From positions 1 through 64,000 of the forward strand of contig CANJMF010000013.1 of NCBI GenBank assembly GCA_947475895.1: a stretch of 64,000 nucleotides of DNA, given 5' to 3'. Below the pieces are notes generated by a model that did not search any database, was not told the DNA's origin, and was given only the letters and a program-made list of their open reading frames with translations. The stretch is from Fidelibacterota bacterium (GTDB lineage Bacteria; Pseudomonadota; Alphaproteobacteria; Rhodospirillales; Rhodospirillaceae). A program made the position numbers and the translations under genes. Shown piece by piece: positions 19,897 through 29,718 of the stretch (position 1 is its first letter; each line of letters opens with the position of its first letter).

Positions 19897-21820
19897 GGCT
19901 TTCATGCGCCGGTTCGCGTCCGCGATCTTTTTCGTCTGCGCGCTGTTTGTGGGCCACGGGGCCGCGTTCGCGGCTGCTTCGGACGCGGATGTCGCGAAGC
20001 TGGTGAAGGACGCCGTGCCGGTGGCGTTGCCGCCGGACATCATATGGGAGACCAACAACGAGGATCCGCTGATTGGTTCCGAGAAGGCGCTGCGCGGCGG
20101 CCGCCTGACCGTGTCGATGGGCTCGTACCCGCTCACGCTGCGTTTGATGGGACCCAACAACAACGACGCCTTTGCCAACTGGAATCAGCAGTTCACGTCA
20201 GGCTTCGGGCTGGTGTCGCGCCATCCCAATACCGATCACTTCATTCCGATGATGGCGACGCACTGGTCGGTGCAGGCCGATCAGCAGACGATCTATTTCA
20301 AGCTCGACAAGGACGCGCGATTCTCCGACGGCCATCCCATCACCGCCGACGACTACGTCTTCACCTGGCGGATGATGCAATCGAAATTCATCGTCGATCC
20401 GTTTTACAATTCCTATGCTGAGCAGTACCTCAGGTCGGTCGACAAGATCGACGACTACACCTTACGCATCGTCGGCACGCGCCGCAGCTGGCGCCCTTTG
20501 GCCGATTACGCCGGCCTTTGGCCGACACCGCGGCACGCGACCGTTCTCGATGACACGTGGGTTGATCGCACGACCAACCAGCCGCAAATCGCGCCGGGGC
20601 CCTATGTGATCTCGGACATGGTGCGCGGCGAGTCCATCACCTTCAAACGCGTGCCCAACTGGTGGGGCGACAAGAAGCGTTACTTCATCGGCCAGTACAA
20701 CTTCGATGAGATTCAGATTCGCATCATTCAGCAAGATCGCGAGCTGGATTACCTGCGGCGCGGCGAACTGGACCTGATGCAGGAGGCCTCGGCCCGAAAC
20801 TGGGCTGAAGGCTATAACTTCCCGGCGATTCAAAACGGATGGATCCGCCGCACGCGCGCCTTCGTCGATCAGCCGTCGGGCGTGAGCGGATTTATCATGA
20901 ACCTGGAAGCGCCGATCTTTCAGAACCGCGATTTCCGTATCGCCATGGCACACCTGTTCAATTTCGACCGCCTTAACCGCAATGTGATGTTCAACGCCTA
21001 CTTCCGGAAGCGATCGTTCTTCGACGGAACGGAATTCGCCAACCCGAATGTAAAGCCTTACGAATTCGATCCCGCCAAAGCGCGCGAGCATTTGGCGCTG
21101 GCGGGATATCGGCGTCCGTCCGACATCGGCGGGCATGGATTTTGGGCCAACGTACGCAACGCGGCGCGCGGATTGATTTTCGCGCGCTCGGACAGCGACG
21201 ACGTCCTGGTGAATGAAAAAGGCGAGCCGGCCCGCTTTACGGTGAATTATTCCGCCAAGAGTTTGGAGCGCCATCTGACCGTCATCCAGCAGGATTTCCG
21301 CCGCGCGGGAATCGACATGCGCCTGCAGCTGTTGGAGCCGGGAACAAGTTTTCAGCGCAGCCTAGAGCGTAAGTTCGAGATGGTGTTTCAGGGCATGACC
21401 TCGGGCCTGTATCCCAGCCCGCGCCAATACCTTCACAGCGAATATAAGAAAGAGCGCAACAACAACAATTTCTGGGGCTTTGGCACGCAAGAGGTCGACG
21501 ACCTAATCAAGACCTACGAAGAGAGCATGGACGCGGACGCGCGCCGCGACGCCTTGTGGCGCGTCGATCAGATCGTGCACGACGAAGGGATCTATATTCC
21601 ATTTTGGGACGCGCCGTTTCAGCGGTTGGTTTATTGGGATTATCTCCAATTCCCCGAATCCTTCCTGCCGCGACGAACAGAAGCCTATATGTATTGGATG
21701 GTCTATTGGATCGATCCGGCGAAGCGCAAAGCGCTGGAAGAGGCCATGCGCGACAACCGCGCGTTGCCGGCGAAAGATGTCGACGTCGATTATTTTCACG
21801 TTCGCGACAAGCTGCAGTAA
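19889..21820 (+). CDS. yejA: Peptide ABC transporter substrate-binding protein (YejA/OppA family)
   Basis: 643 residues with a signal peptide (ASAIFFVCALFVGHGAAFA). Family 5 binding-protein features are clear: THWSVQADQQTIYFKLDKDARFSDG, DDYVFTWRMM, FNFDRLNRN and IDMRLQLLEPGTSFQRS. It should deliver oligopeptides or peptide-like compounds to the two permeases upstream. The start at 19889 overlaps the yejE stop; Met6 (19904) is an equally plausible start just before the signal peptide. Confidence 0.9.
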   Translation: MNRAFMRRFASAIFFVCALFVGHGAAFAAASDADVAKLVKDAVPVALPPDIIWETNNEDPLIGSEKALRGGRLTVSMGSYPLTLRLMGPNNNDAFANWNQQFTSGFGLVSRHPNTDHFIPMMATHWSVQADQQTIYFKLDKDARFSDGHPITADDYVFTWRMMQSKFIVDPFYNSYAEQYLRSVDKIDDYTLRIVGTRRSWRPLADYAGLWPTPRHATVLDDTWVDRTTNQPQIAPGPYVISDMVRGESITFKRVPNWWGDKKRYFIGQYNFDEIQIRIIQQDRELDYLRRGELDLMQEASARNWAEGYNFPAIQNGWIRRTRAFVDQPSGVSGFIMNLEAPIFQNRDFRIAMAHLFNFDRLNRNVMFNAYFRKRSFFDGTEFANPNVKPYEFDPAKAREHLALAGYRRPSDIGGHGFWANVRNAARGLIFARSDSDDVLVNEKGEPARFTVNYSAKSLERHLTVIQQDFRRAGIDMRLQLLEPGTSFQRSLERKFEMVFQGMTSGLYPSPRQYLHSEYKKERNNNNFWGFGTQEVDDLIKTYEESMDADARRDALWRVDQIVHDEGIYIPFWDAPFQRLVYWDYLQFPESFLPRRTEAYMYWMVYWIDPAKRKALEEAMRDNRALPAKDVDVDYFHVRDKLQ

Positions 21821-21836
21821 ACGGAAGCATCGAACC

Positions 21837-22838
21837 TTGGCCCTTCTCGAAATCGACGAACTGAAAGTCGGCTTTCACACCGAAGCGGGATTGCTGCGCG
21901 CGGTGGACGGTGTGTCGTTCAGCCTTGAGAAAGGCCGGACACTGGGATTGGTGGGTGAGTCCGGCTGCGGCAAGAGCGTGACCGCGAGTTCCATCCTGCG
22001 GTTGGTGCCGGTTCCGCCCGGCGAAATTCTGGGCGGCGCGATCCGGTTCAACGGCGTCGATATTTTGCGGCTGCCGGCGAAAGACTTGCCAAGCATTCGC
22101 GGCAAAGACGTCGCCATGATTTTCCAAGACCCGATGACGTCGCTTAATCCGGTGTACACCATAGAGAAGCAGCTGGGCGAAGTGCTGAAACTGCGCTTCG
22201 GGTTGGACCGTAACGCGGCGCGCGCGCGCGCGATCGGCATCCTGGCGAAGGTCGGGATTGCCGATCCAGAGTCACGATTGACCAATTATCCCCACGAACT
22301 GTCGGGCGGCATGAAGCAGCGGGTCATGATCGCGATGGCGCTTGCTTGCGAGCCGCACCTGCTGATCGCCGACGAACCGACAACGGCGCTGGACGTTACC
22401 GTGCAGGCGCAAATTCTCAATTTGATCCGCGCGTTGCAAAAAGATACCGGCGCGGCAGTGCTATTCATCACCCATGACATGGGTGTGGTCGCGGAGATGT
22501 GCGACGACGTGGCTGTCATGTACGCGGGACGCATTGTGGAACGCGGGGATGTGCACGCTATTTTCAAGCGGAGCCAGCATCCCTACACGAAGGGTTTGCT
22601 GAAAAGTCTGCCGCAAAAGGGCGCGGTTAAGAAAGCAGCCCTTCCGACAATCGAAGGCGTGGTGCCGTCGCTGTTGAACCCGCCGGCGCATTGCCGCTTC
22701 GCTGATCGCTGCTGGAAGCGCAAGCGCTTGTCCGACGCCGAGCAGAAGCGATGCTTTAGCGAGGACCCGAAATTGCGCGTTCATGACGCCGGCTTGGTGG
22801 CGTGCCACTTCCCCGTCACCGCGGGAGAGCAGCCGTGA
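21837..22838 (+). CDS. Peptide ABC transporter ATP-binding protein (DppD/OppD type)
   Basis: 333 residues from a TTG at 21837. Walker A GESGCGKS, the signature LSGGMKQRV, Walker [13 protein letters not shown] and the H-loop FITHDMG are all intact, followed by the oligopeptide-transporter C-terminal domain with a Cys-containing region ([12 protein letters not shown]). It energises import together with the next ATPase. In E. coli YejF both ATPase halves are fused in one protein; here they are two genes. ATGs further upstream would overlap the binding-protein gene, so the TTG after CGGAAG is preferred. Confidence 0.93.
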   Translation: MALLEIDELKVGFHTEAGLLRAVDGVSFSLEKGRTLGLVGESGCGKSVTASSILRLVPVPPGEILGGAIRFNGVDILRLPAKDLPSIRGKDVAMIFQDPMTSLNPVYTIEKQLGEVLKLRFGLDRNAARARAIGILAKVGIADPESRLTNYPHELSGGMKQRVMIAMALACEPHLLIADEPTTALDVTVQAQILNLIRALQKDTGAAVLFITHDMGVVAEMCDDVAVMYAGRIVERGDVHAIFKRSQHPYTKGLLKSLPQKGAVKKAALPTIEGVVPSLLNPPAHCRFADRCWKRKRLSDAEQKRCFSEDPKLRVHDAGLVACHFPVTAGEQP

Positions 22839-23848
22839 GCAACACTTCCAAAACACCGCTCCTGCGAGTCGAAGGCCTGAAGAAATATTATCCGGTGCGC
22901 GGCGGCGTGTTCGCGGCCAAGGTCGGGGACGTGCGGGCTGTTGACGACGTGAGCTTCACCGTGGCACCCGGCGAAACGCTCGGTTTGGTAGGTGAATCGG
23001 GCTGCGGAAAATCGACGCTGGGCCGCACGATCATGCGCCTCGAAGAACCGACCGCCGGTCACGTCTATTTCGAAGGCAACGACATCGCGACGGCTAACAA
23101 ATCGGCGCTGTTTCAGTTGAGACGCGAAATCCAGGCGGTTTTTCAAGATCCGTACTCCTCGCTTAATCCGCGCATGACCATAGGCGAGATCGTGCGCGAA
23201 CCCTTGGTCGTTCACAAAGTCGGTTCCAAAGCGGAGCAGATCGAAGCCGTGCGTGCGCTTTTGGAAACGGTGGGACTCACTGGCGAAATGCTCGATCGGT
23301 ATCCGCACGAATTTTCCGGCGGGCAACGCCAGCGTATTGGTGTGGCGCGCGCGTTAGCGTTGGGGCCGAAGCTGGTCATCGCCGATGAACCCGTATCGGC
23401 GCTGGACGTATCTGTGCGCAGCCAAATTCTAAATTTGATGGTGCGCCTGCAGCGCGAGCGGAACCTGGCTTATATTTTCATCAGCCACGATCTGTCGGTG
23501 GTCGAACACATCAGCGATTCCATCGCGATTATGTATTTGGGGCGCATCGTCGAGATCGGACCGGCGGCCGAAGTGTTCGCAAAGCCGGCGCATCCCTATA
23601 CCCGCGTGCTGATGGCGGCGATTCCCGTCGCCGACCCCGATCAGCGCCGCACCACCGAACCTTTGAAGGGTGAGCCACCAAGCCCCGTCGCGCCGCCGCC
23701 GGGATGCCCGTTCCATCCGCGCTGCGCTTACGCCATCGATGCGTGCCGCGCCGCCGTGCCGCCGTTGGAACCCGTGAAGGCCGGCGCGCCCAACCTGGAA
23801 CTTGGCCGCGAACATTTGGCGGCGTGTATCCGTAAACACGAGATTTAG
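22835..23848 (+). CDS. Peptide ABC transporter ATP-binding protein (DppF/OppF type)
   Basis: 337 residues from a GTG overlapping the previous stop (GTGA). Walker [10 protein letters not shown], signature FSGGQRQRI, Walker [13 protein letters not shown] and H-loop FISHDLS are present. The C-terminal extension has [15 protein letters not shown], which in related proteins can hold an iron-sulfur cluster. It pairs with the upstream ATPase as a heterodimer. It is the last gene of the importer; no clear terminator follows. Confidence 0.93.
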   Translation: MSNTSKTPLLRVEGLKKYYPVRGGVFAAKVGDVRAVDDVSFTVAPGETLGLVGESGCGKSTLGRTIMRLEEPTAGHVYFEGNDIATANKSALFQLRREIQAVFQDPYSSLNPRMTIGEIVREPLVVHKVGSKAEQIEAVRALLETVGLTGEMLDRYPHEFSGGQRQRIGVARALALGPKLVIADEPVSALDVSVRSQILNLMVRLQRERNLAYIFISHDLSVVEHISDSIAIMYLGRIVEIGPAAEVFAKPAHPYTRVLMAAIPVADPDQRRTTEPLKGEPPSPVAPPPGCPFHPRCAYAIDACRAAVPPLEPVKAGAPNLELGREHLAACIRKHEI

Positions 23849-23986
23849 CCGCATTCCCGGCCTCCTTACCCGTTCTTAACGTTTCCGGCTTTACCCTGAG
23901 ACTGGGAGTGATACGGGCACAGCGTTTTGGGCGCTGTTGGAGTTGGTCTTGCCGCGTTCTCGCTCCCGGCTCATAGTGGATCGATC

Positions 23987-24265
23987 ATGCCGAAGAACGA
24001 CGAAAAAGATAACAAACAGGCGATCTATAACGTCGACGTCGACATTTCCGTGATCCTCGGGCAATCGAACTTGCGCGTTAACCAGCTTCTGAAACTGGGC
24101 CGCGGCGCGGTCGTGGAACTGGAGCAGCGGACCTCGGACCCGGTCGAGATCTTCGCCAACAACGTGCTGATCGCGCGCGGCGAAGTGGTCATCACCTCGG
24201 GCGACAAAATCGGCGTGACGCTGACCGAACTGGTCAAATCCATCTATAGCAAAGACGCCAAGTAA
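23987..24265 (+). CDS. Stand-alone FliN-like (SpoA domain) protein
   Basis: 92 residues from ATG 23987. After a short charged head the whole protein is a surface-presentation-of-antigens (SpoA) domain: DVDISVILGQSNLRVNQLLKLGRGAVVELEQ, DPVEIFANNVLIARGEVV and a C-terminal GVTLTELVKSI. This is the pattern of FliN, the flagellar C-ring switch protein, close to alphaproteobacterial sequences. No other flagellar or type III secretion gene is in the window. It may be a dispersed member of a scattered flagellar set. The 138 bases upstream have no gene and may hold its promoter. Confidence 0.85.
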   Translation: MPKNDEKDNKQAIYNVDVDISVILGQSNLRVNQLLKLGRGAVVELEQRTSDPVEIFANNVLIARGEVVITSGDKIGVTLTELVKSIYSKDAK

Positions 24266-24336
24266 GAACGTTGCGCGTAACGTAACAAAAATCGCGCTGG
24301 AACAAGTGCGGGCGTTCTTTTAAATACGCTTCGCCC

Positions 24337-25005
24337 ATGCGCACACTTTATCATCACTCGCTGCTCGCTTCCGCCCGCAAGGTCCGCCTTGCGCTGTATG
24401 AGAAGCGTTTGAGCTTCGCCGAAACCATCATGTCGCCGTGGGACGAACCCACCGACGAATTGGCCGGCCTCAATCCCGCCTGCGAATTGCCGGTGCTGAT
24501 GGATGAAGACGGCACAGTGGTGTGCGATCACGCCGCCATTTGCGAATACCTGGACGAAGTTTATCCCGAACCGAACCTGATCGGCCGCACGCCGGCCGCG
24601 CGCGCCGAGACGCGCCGCCTGACGGCTTGGTTCGATCACAAATTCTATCAGGAAGTAACCGAGCCCTTGGCGGGTCAGAAACTGGTCAACCGCATGCTGG
24701 GGCACGCGCCGGATTCACGCGCGCTGAAAACCGGGCGCGATCAGCTGATCCCGCATCTTTATTATATCGGCGACCTGACCGAACGGCGCGGTTGGCTGGC
24801 GGGCGAACAGCTATCGCTTGCCGATCTCGCCGCTGCCGCGAACATTTCGTTGGTGGACTACGCGGGCGATATTCCGTGGGATCAGGTTCCCGCCACCAAG
24901 GAATGGTACGTGCGCGTGAAGTCGCGCCCGAGTTTCCGCGCGCTGTTGAAAGACAGCGTCCCCGGCGTCCCGCCGGCAGCGGTGTATGCGGATTTGGATT
25001 TCTAA
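24337..25005 (+). CDS. fzlA: FtsZ-binding GST-fold protein FzlA
   Basis: 222 residues with a glutathione-S-transferase fold. The N-terminus MRTLYHHSLLASARKVRLAL, the segment WFDHKFYQEVTEPL and especially the C-terminal YADLDF match FzlA of Caulobacter and relatives. FzlA binds FtsZ filaments and controls constriction rate; it is not an ordinary detoxifying GST. I know of FzlA being followed by queG in other alphaproteobacteria, but here an amidohydrolase follows after 189 bases. No clear Shine-Dalgarno sequence precedes ATG 24337. The identification comes from recalled family features. Confidence 0.8.
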   Translation: MRTLYHHSLLASARKVRLALYEKRLSFAETIMSPWDEPTDELAGLNPACELPVLMDEDGTVVCDHAAICEYLDEVYPEPNLIGRTPAARAETRRLTAWFDHKFYQEVTEPLAGQKLVNRMLGHAPDSRALKTGRDQLIPHLYYIGDLTERRGWLAGEQLSLADLAAAANISLVDYAGDIPWDQVPATKEWYVRVKSRPSFRALLKDSVPGVPPAAVYADLDF

Positions 25006-25194
25006 CGCGGTCGTTTCGATCAACTAACGGCACCGGCCAACATCATCCGCCCGCCGGATCTGGGCCGGGCGCGAATCCCACCCTCTCCTCTCCGTCCCGC
25101 GCGTCAATGCGCATTTGAGCGTATTGAGCTTCGGGCGTGCTTGCGCACGACTGATCATCGGCAAGGCAACTCCCTTAACGGTCAGGAGAAGGCG

Positions 25195-26463
25195 ATGCGC
25201 AAGAGATTGGCTCGGCTCATTTTATTGGGGGCCCTCACGGCCTGTGCGTCCACGGCCGCGGAAGCTTCGACGGCGCTTCGCTTCGGCAAGATGGCCGACG
25301 GGAGCGGCAAATCCGTCAGCGACGCTGTGATCGTCGTGGACGGCGACAAGATCCTGAGTGTCGGCAGCGGCGCCGCTGCGGTCCCGGCGGGCGCGACCGT
25401 GATCGATCTGCGCAAATACACCGCCATTCCCGGCATGATCGACCTGCACACACATCTTCCCCAAATCTGGGACGAGGCGCCCGGCACCAACCCCTATCGA
25501 CAGGCTCCCCGCACGCAGGCTGAGACCGTCGTGATGTCCCAAAAGAGCATGCTCCGCACCCTGGAGGCCGGCGTGACCACGGCGCGCGATCTCAGCGTCG
25601 GCGCGGCGCTGGAAGGCGTGGACATCGCGCAACGCAATCTCATCAATAAAGGCTACCTCGTGGGGCCGCGCATGTTCGTCTCCACCCGCGGCCTGGGCGC
25701 GACACCCCGCGCGTACGGCGGCGTCAGCGGTCCCTATGAAATGATGAAGGCGGTACGCGAAAACATCGCGGCAGGTGCCGATCAGATCAAACTGTACGCA
25801 TCCACCGGCGGCTCAACAAATCTGTCGGGCAATCAGACGCTCACCTACGAGGAAATCAAGGCGGCGGTCGACATCGCTCATGCGATGGGCAAGAAGGTCG
25901 TCTTGCACTCCTATGGCCCGGCCGGCGCTAAAGCGGGAGCGATGGCCGGCGTGGATGATATCCAGCACGCGCTCGATATGGACGACGAGACGCTCGCGAT
26001 GATGAAGGCCAAGGGCATCGTTTACGTCCCGACCATCGACCACAATCGCTTTTACGAAGACAACATAGAAAAGTTTGATTTTCGCAGGGACGTCGGCCCC
26101 GAGTACGAAGCGTTCATCGCCAAGAATATCGAAATGACCCGCAAGGCTTTCAAAGCGGGCGTGAAAATCGGCATGGGCTCGGATGCGCTCTACAGCATGC
26201 ATGGCCAGAACACGCGCGAGCTGGGCGCACTGGTGAAGGCGGGCCTGACCCCGGCCCAGGCGCTTGCGTCGGCCACGACAGTCCCCGCCGCGCTGATGGG
26301 CATGGAGAAAAGTATCGGGGCGATCGCGCCGGGCTATTTCGCCGACGTCGTCGCCGTCGAGGGCGATCCTTTGGCCGACGTCAATGTCACCATCTACAAA
26401 GTCCGGTGGGTGATGAAGGGCGGCGCTGTCGTGGTGGATAAGACCGCAGACAGCCCGAAGTGA
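25195..26463 (+). CDS. Exported amidohydrolase (imidazolonepropionase-like), probable lipoprotein
   Basis: 422 residues from ATG 25195 behind CAGGAGAAGG. A lipobox (GALTAC) ends the signal peptide, so the protein is probably a lipoprotein. The metal-dependent hydrolase core shows IPGMIDLHTHLP, KLYASTGG, VVLHSYGPAGA, DDIQHALDMD and IGMGSDALYSMHG, giving the His/His/Lys/His/Asp metal set. Relatives hydrolyse dipeptides or cyclic amides; the substrate here is unknown. The next gene, an exported amidase 81 bases downstream on the same strand, suggests joint use of an amide or peptide substrate in the periplasm. Confidence 0.88.
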   Translation: MRKRLARLILLGALTACASTAAEASTALRFGKMADGSGKSVSDAVIVVDGDKILSVGSGAAAVPAGATVIDLRKYTAIPGMIDLHTHLPQIWDEAPGTNPYRQAPRTQAETVVMSQKSMLRTLEAGVTTARDLSVGAALEGVDIAQRNLINKGYLVGPRMFVSTRGLGATPRAYGGVSGPYEMMKAVRENIAAGADQIKLYASTGGSTNLSGNQTLTYEEIKAAVDIAHAMGKKVVLHSYGPAGAKAGAMAGVDDIQHALDMDDETLAMMKAKGIVYVPTIDHNRFYEDNIEKFDFRRDVGPEYEAFIAKNIEMTRKAFKAGVKIGMGSDALYSMHGQNTRELGALVKAGLTPAQALASATTVPAALMGMEKSIGAIAPGYFADVVAVEGDPLADVNVTIYKVRWVMKGGAVVVDKTADSPK

Positions 26464-26544
26464 CAGCGTTTCGAACGTAATTCCTTTGCGGCGTTGGAGG
26501 GCGCTTGTGAAGGTTCTTGATTCATATGCAATCGGGGTATCGTC

Positions 26545-28893
26545 GTGAAAATTAGTCATGTTACCGCTGCGACAGTCAGTCTGCTGTTCGCAAGTTTGTC
26601 GGGCCCAGCGTTCGCCTTTCAGGTGGAAGAATCCAGCATCGAAAGTATTCAGGCCGCGATCCAAAGCGGCGAGACCACATGCCAGCAAGTGGTGCAGGCC
26701 TACCTCGCCCGCGCCAAAGCCTATAACGGTGTGTGCACAGCGCTGGTGACCAAGGACGGCAAGCCGGTGCAAAGCAAGCCCGGCACGGTGCGTGCGGGAG
26801 CGCCCTTGAAATTTCCGACCGCGACGGTCGCGGTGAGCAAGATCTTGCCGAATTTTGAGAACTACAAAGGATTGCCGATCGAGTACGGGCGGCTTGACCC
26901 AACTGTTTCCGATCCCAAGGTCGTGCAGCAGTACGGAATGGTCTCGGCCATTCCCGATGCCGGTCAGGTCAACGCGCTGAGCACGCTGAACATCCGCGGT
27001 GAGCGCTCGGTCACCTGCAAGGGCGCGTTCGATGCAGCGCCCGGTAAGGCGTTGCCTGCGAGCGCGCCAGCCGCTTGCGAGAAATTCCGCCAGCAGCCGG
27101 ATGCTTTGGAATACGCCGCCGCGCTCGACAAGCAATACGGCCGCAATCCGGACCTGAAGGCTATGCCGATGTACTGCGCTGTGTTCTCGTTCAAGGACGT
27201 CTACGACACGAAAGACATGCGTAGTACAGGTGGCGCCGACACAAACTACGCCATGGACGTGCCACCCGAAGACGCGACGGTCGTCGCCGAGCTGCGCGCC
27301 AAGGGCGCCATCATCTACGCCAAGGCGACATTGCAGGAATACAATTCAGCGCCCGGCAATCCCACAGGACCCAATGCCGCCAAAGTCACGACCCGCATCT
27401 ACGGCGTCAGTCAGCGCAGCAGTTGGGGCAGCGTGGCTTGCAACCCCTATGACACCACGCGCGAAACCGGCGGCTCCAGCTCCGGTTCGGCGGTGTCGGT
27501 GGGTGCAAATCTGGTCACGTGCTCGATCTGCGAAGAAACCGGCGGCTCGTGCCGCCAGCCAGCCTGGCGCAACAACGTCGTTGCACTGATGACCACCAAA
27601 GGTCTGATCTCATACGGCGGCGCCATCGGCTCCGATCCCTACCTCGATCGCGCCGGCATCCAGTGCCGCAGCATTAAGGACGCAGCCGCAGTGCTTGATG
27701 CGGTGAAAGATCCGGTGCGTGGCTACTTCGACCCGCGCGACATCTATACGGCACTTCCCAAGAATCTGATTTCCAAAGCGCCCTACAGTTCGTTCGTCGG
27801 CGTGAACGCCAATGCCGCGCAGGGCGCGAAGCCGCTTGCGGGCTTGCGTGTCGGCATCGTGCGCGAGTTCATGGTCAAGCACACGGCCAACGACGCGGCG
27901 ATCAGCGACTTGGCGAACGAGGAAATCAAGCGGGTGCTGCGCGACCAGCTCGGCGCCGAGATCGTCGAATCCTACGATCCCAAGTATCCCGACGATCCGG
28001 ACGTGCCCAACATGACCTACACGTTCCAACGGGCGCTGGCCGAGATCCTGCCGATTCACATGCCGGAATATTTCACCAGCAGAGTCGGCGAAATCGTTGC
28101 CGGCGGTGGTGAAGGCGGCGAAGGCGGCGGCGGCGGTGAGGGTGCGGCCAAGCCCTCCGACAAGTTGGCCTTCGCCGTGGACGGGTTTGATATCGCTACG
28201 CGCGATTACTTCGCCAAGCTGTCGGAAAATAAAGTGCCGCTCTCGGACGAACTCAACATCCGCCGGATCTCCGCGTCGCCGCCGATCCATAGTTTCGGAT
28301 TTCATATGGAGCAGTATCTGATACGCCGGGGCGATAGCCGGATCACGGACTGGCAAAGCCTCGTCGTGAACTCCAAGCACTTCAACGAGGCCCACGCGGT
28401 GGCGATGTTGAACTCGTCCAACAAGTTGGACACGGCATCCCCGGGTATCACGCAGCGCGTGAAGATGCGTGAGGTCATGCGCATGGTTGTCGATAAGGTG
28501 ATGAGCCAGAACCAGCTCGACGTGTTGGTCAACCCAACCATCACTCTTCCGCCGGTGGTCAACGGTGGTGCCGCGCAGCCGGCGATCAATGGCCGGCCGC
28601 AGGGCCGTTTCCCTCTCAGCGCGGATGTAGGCATTCCCGAAATCACGGTGCCTGGAGGGTTCAACAGCGTTATGTATGAACCCAAGTTCGAGCTTAACGA
28701 CAAACAGGACGCTTACCGCACGGTCGCTAACAACACCGAGCAGACGACGCTCAAGAATCCGATGCCTTACGGAATGTCATTCTGGGCCGGCGAAGGCGAG
28801 GAACCAATGGTCATCGAAGTGGCGTCGATCTATGAACAAGCGACCAAACATCGCATGGCGCCGCCGGCGTTTGGACCGGTGAAGAAGAAGTAG
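26545..28893 (+). CDS. Exported amidase-signature hydrolase, enlarged
   Basis: 782 residues, far longer than the usual 450-550. A signal peptide (VSLLFASLSGPAFA) opens the protein. The catalytic Ser-cisSer-Lys triad region is visible: Lys in FSFKDVYDTKDM, and GGSSSGSAVSVGANLV with downstream EETGGSCRQPA. The N-terminal 200 residues before the Lys are longer than normal. A glycine/glutamate-rich linker near residues 515-530 separates the two C-terminal parts. It should hydrolyse a carboxamide in the periplasm; the substrate is unknown. Confidence 0.87.
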   Translation: MKISHVTAATVSLLFASLSGPAFAFQVEESSIESIQAAIQSGETTCQQVVQAYLARAKAYNGVCTALVTKDGKPVQSKPGTVRAGAPLKFPTATVAVSKILPNFENYKGLPIEYGRLDPTVSDPKVVQQYGMVSAIPDAGQVNALSTLNIRGERSVTCKGAFDAAPGKALPASAPAACEKFRQQPDALEYAAALDKQYGRNPDLKAMPMYCAVFSFKDVYDTKDMRSTGGADTNYAMDVPPEDATVVAELRAKGAIIYAKATLQEYNSAPGNPTGPNAAKVTTRIYGVSQRSSWGSVACNPYDTTRETGGSSSGSAVSVGANLVTCSICEETGGSCRQPAWRNNVVALMTTKGLISYGGAIGSDPYLDRAGIQCRSIKDAAAVLDAVKDPVRGYFDPRDIYTALPKNLISKAPYSSFVGVNANAAQGAKPLAGLRVGIVREFMVKHTANDAAISDLANEEIKRVLRDQLGAEIVESYDPKYPDDPDVPNMTYTFQRALAEILPIHMPEYFTSRVGEIVAGGGEGGEGGGGGEGAAKPSDKLAFAVDGFDIATRDYFAKLSENKVPLSDELNIRRISASPPIHSFGFHMEQYLIRRGDSRITDWQSLVVNSKHFNEAHAVAMLNSSNKLDTASPGITQRVKMREVMRMVVDKVMSQNQLDVLVNPTITLPPVVNGGAAQPAINGRPQGRFPLSADVGIPEITVPGGFNSVMYEPKFELNDKQDAYRTVANNTEQTTLKNPMPYGMSFWAGEGEEPMVIEVASIYEQATKHRMAPPAFGPVKKK

Positions 28894-28905
28894 CTTTATC
28901 TGTAC

Positions 28906-29718
28906 TTACTTCTTTGGTGACTCAGCATCCGGGTTGAGGTCGTAGCCTTCGATGGCGTCGCGGGCGGCGGTGGCGGCGTCGGAGCTGGGATCCATTTCGA
29001 TGGCCGCGATCCAGTCTTTGCGCGCGTCAATCGCGCGGCCCTTGAGCTGATACAACGTCCCGCGCTCTACGAGTGCGTTAGCGTTTTTTCCGTCGAGCGC
29101 CACGGCTTTCTCGGCGTCGCTTAAGGCCGCGTCGAGGTCTTTCAGATGGCGGTGGGCGCTGGCGCGGAAGGCAAAGGCATCGGCATTCTTCGGCGCGATG
29201 GCGATGGCAGCGTCTAAGTCCGTTATAGCTTCTTTATATTGCGCGCCCTCGGCCAACGTGCCGGCGCGGTCGACATATAAGTCGGCTTGCGCGCGACTGC
29301 CGGCGACAGCCAGTTGAAGGCCCGCGGTTTGCGCATTGTAGGCACGCAGAAGCTCGCCTTCGAGCAGCCACGCTTGGCCCGCTTGCGCGAGCATGCCGGC
29401 GCGCACGTTGGCAGCAGACTTCGATTGGTCGGCGAGTTCTTCCAAGCGCCGCGCCGCTTCGCCGAAGGCCTTAAGGCCGATCATGGCCAACGCTTGGCAA
29501 TGTTTCGCGGGTTCGGCACCGCCGAGGGCGATCCATTTTCCGGCCAGCTCGATGGCCTGGTCGGGCTTCACCCGCGCAAGGTCGAGGCAAAAACTATAGG
29601 TGCGGTCGGGATGGAGGAGATCGGGATCGGGCACGGGCTGCACGGTGGGCGGGAGCGGGCCCGCGCCGTAAGTCGACGTGCTCGCAAGAAGAAGCAACAC
29701 AGCGATCTGCTTTTTCAT
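28906..29718 (-). CDS. Exported tetratricopeptide-repeat protein
   Basis: 270 residues with a signal peptide (IAVLLLLASTSTYGAG). At least three TPR units are clear in the C-terminal half (YKEAITDLDAAIAIAPKNADAF, LDAALSDAEKAVALDGKNANAL and the next repeat ending AIEMDPSSDAA). They form a protein-interaction scaffold, and the N-terminal half looks like degenerate repeats. Its ATG overlaps the stop of the upstream hydrolase gene, so the two are coupled. It converges on the amidase gene with only 12 bases between stops. Confidence 0.82.
   Translation of the reverse strand: MKKQIAVLLLLASTSTYGAGPLPPTVQPVPDPDLLHPDRTYSFCLDLARVKPDQAIELAGKWIALGGAEPAKHCQALAMIGLKAFGEAARRLEELADQSKSAANVRAGMLAQAGQAWLLEGELLRAYNAQTAGLQLAVAGSRAQADLYVDRAGTLAEGAQYKEAITDLDAAIAIAPKNADAFAFRASAHRHLKDLDAALSDAEKAVALDGKNANALVERGTLYQLKGRAIDARKDWIAAIEMDPSSDAATAARDAIEGYDLNPDAESPKK

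Noticed and set aside
25813-27135. 440-codon minus-strand ORF across the amidohydrolase and amidase genes
   Set aside because: Crosses the junction of two confident plus-strand genes and has no motif or ribosome-binding site.
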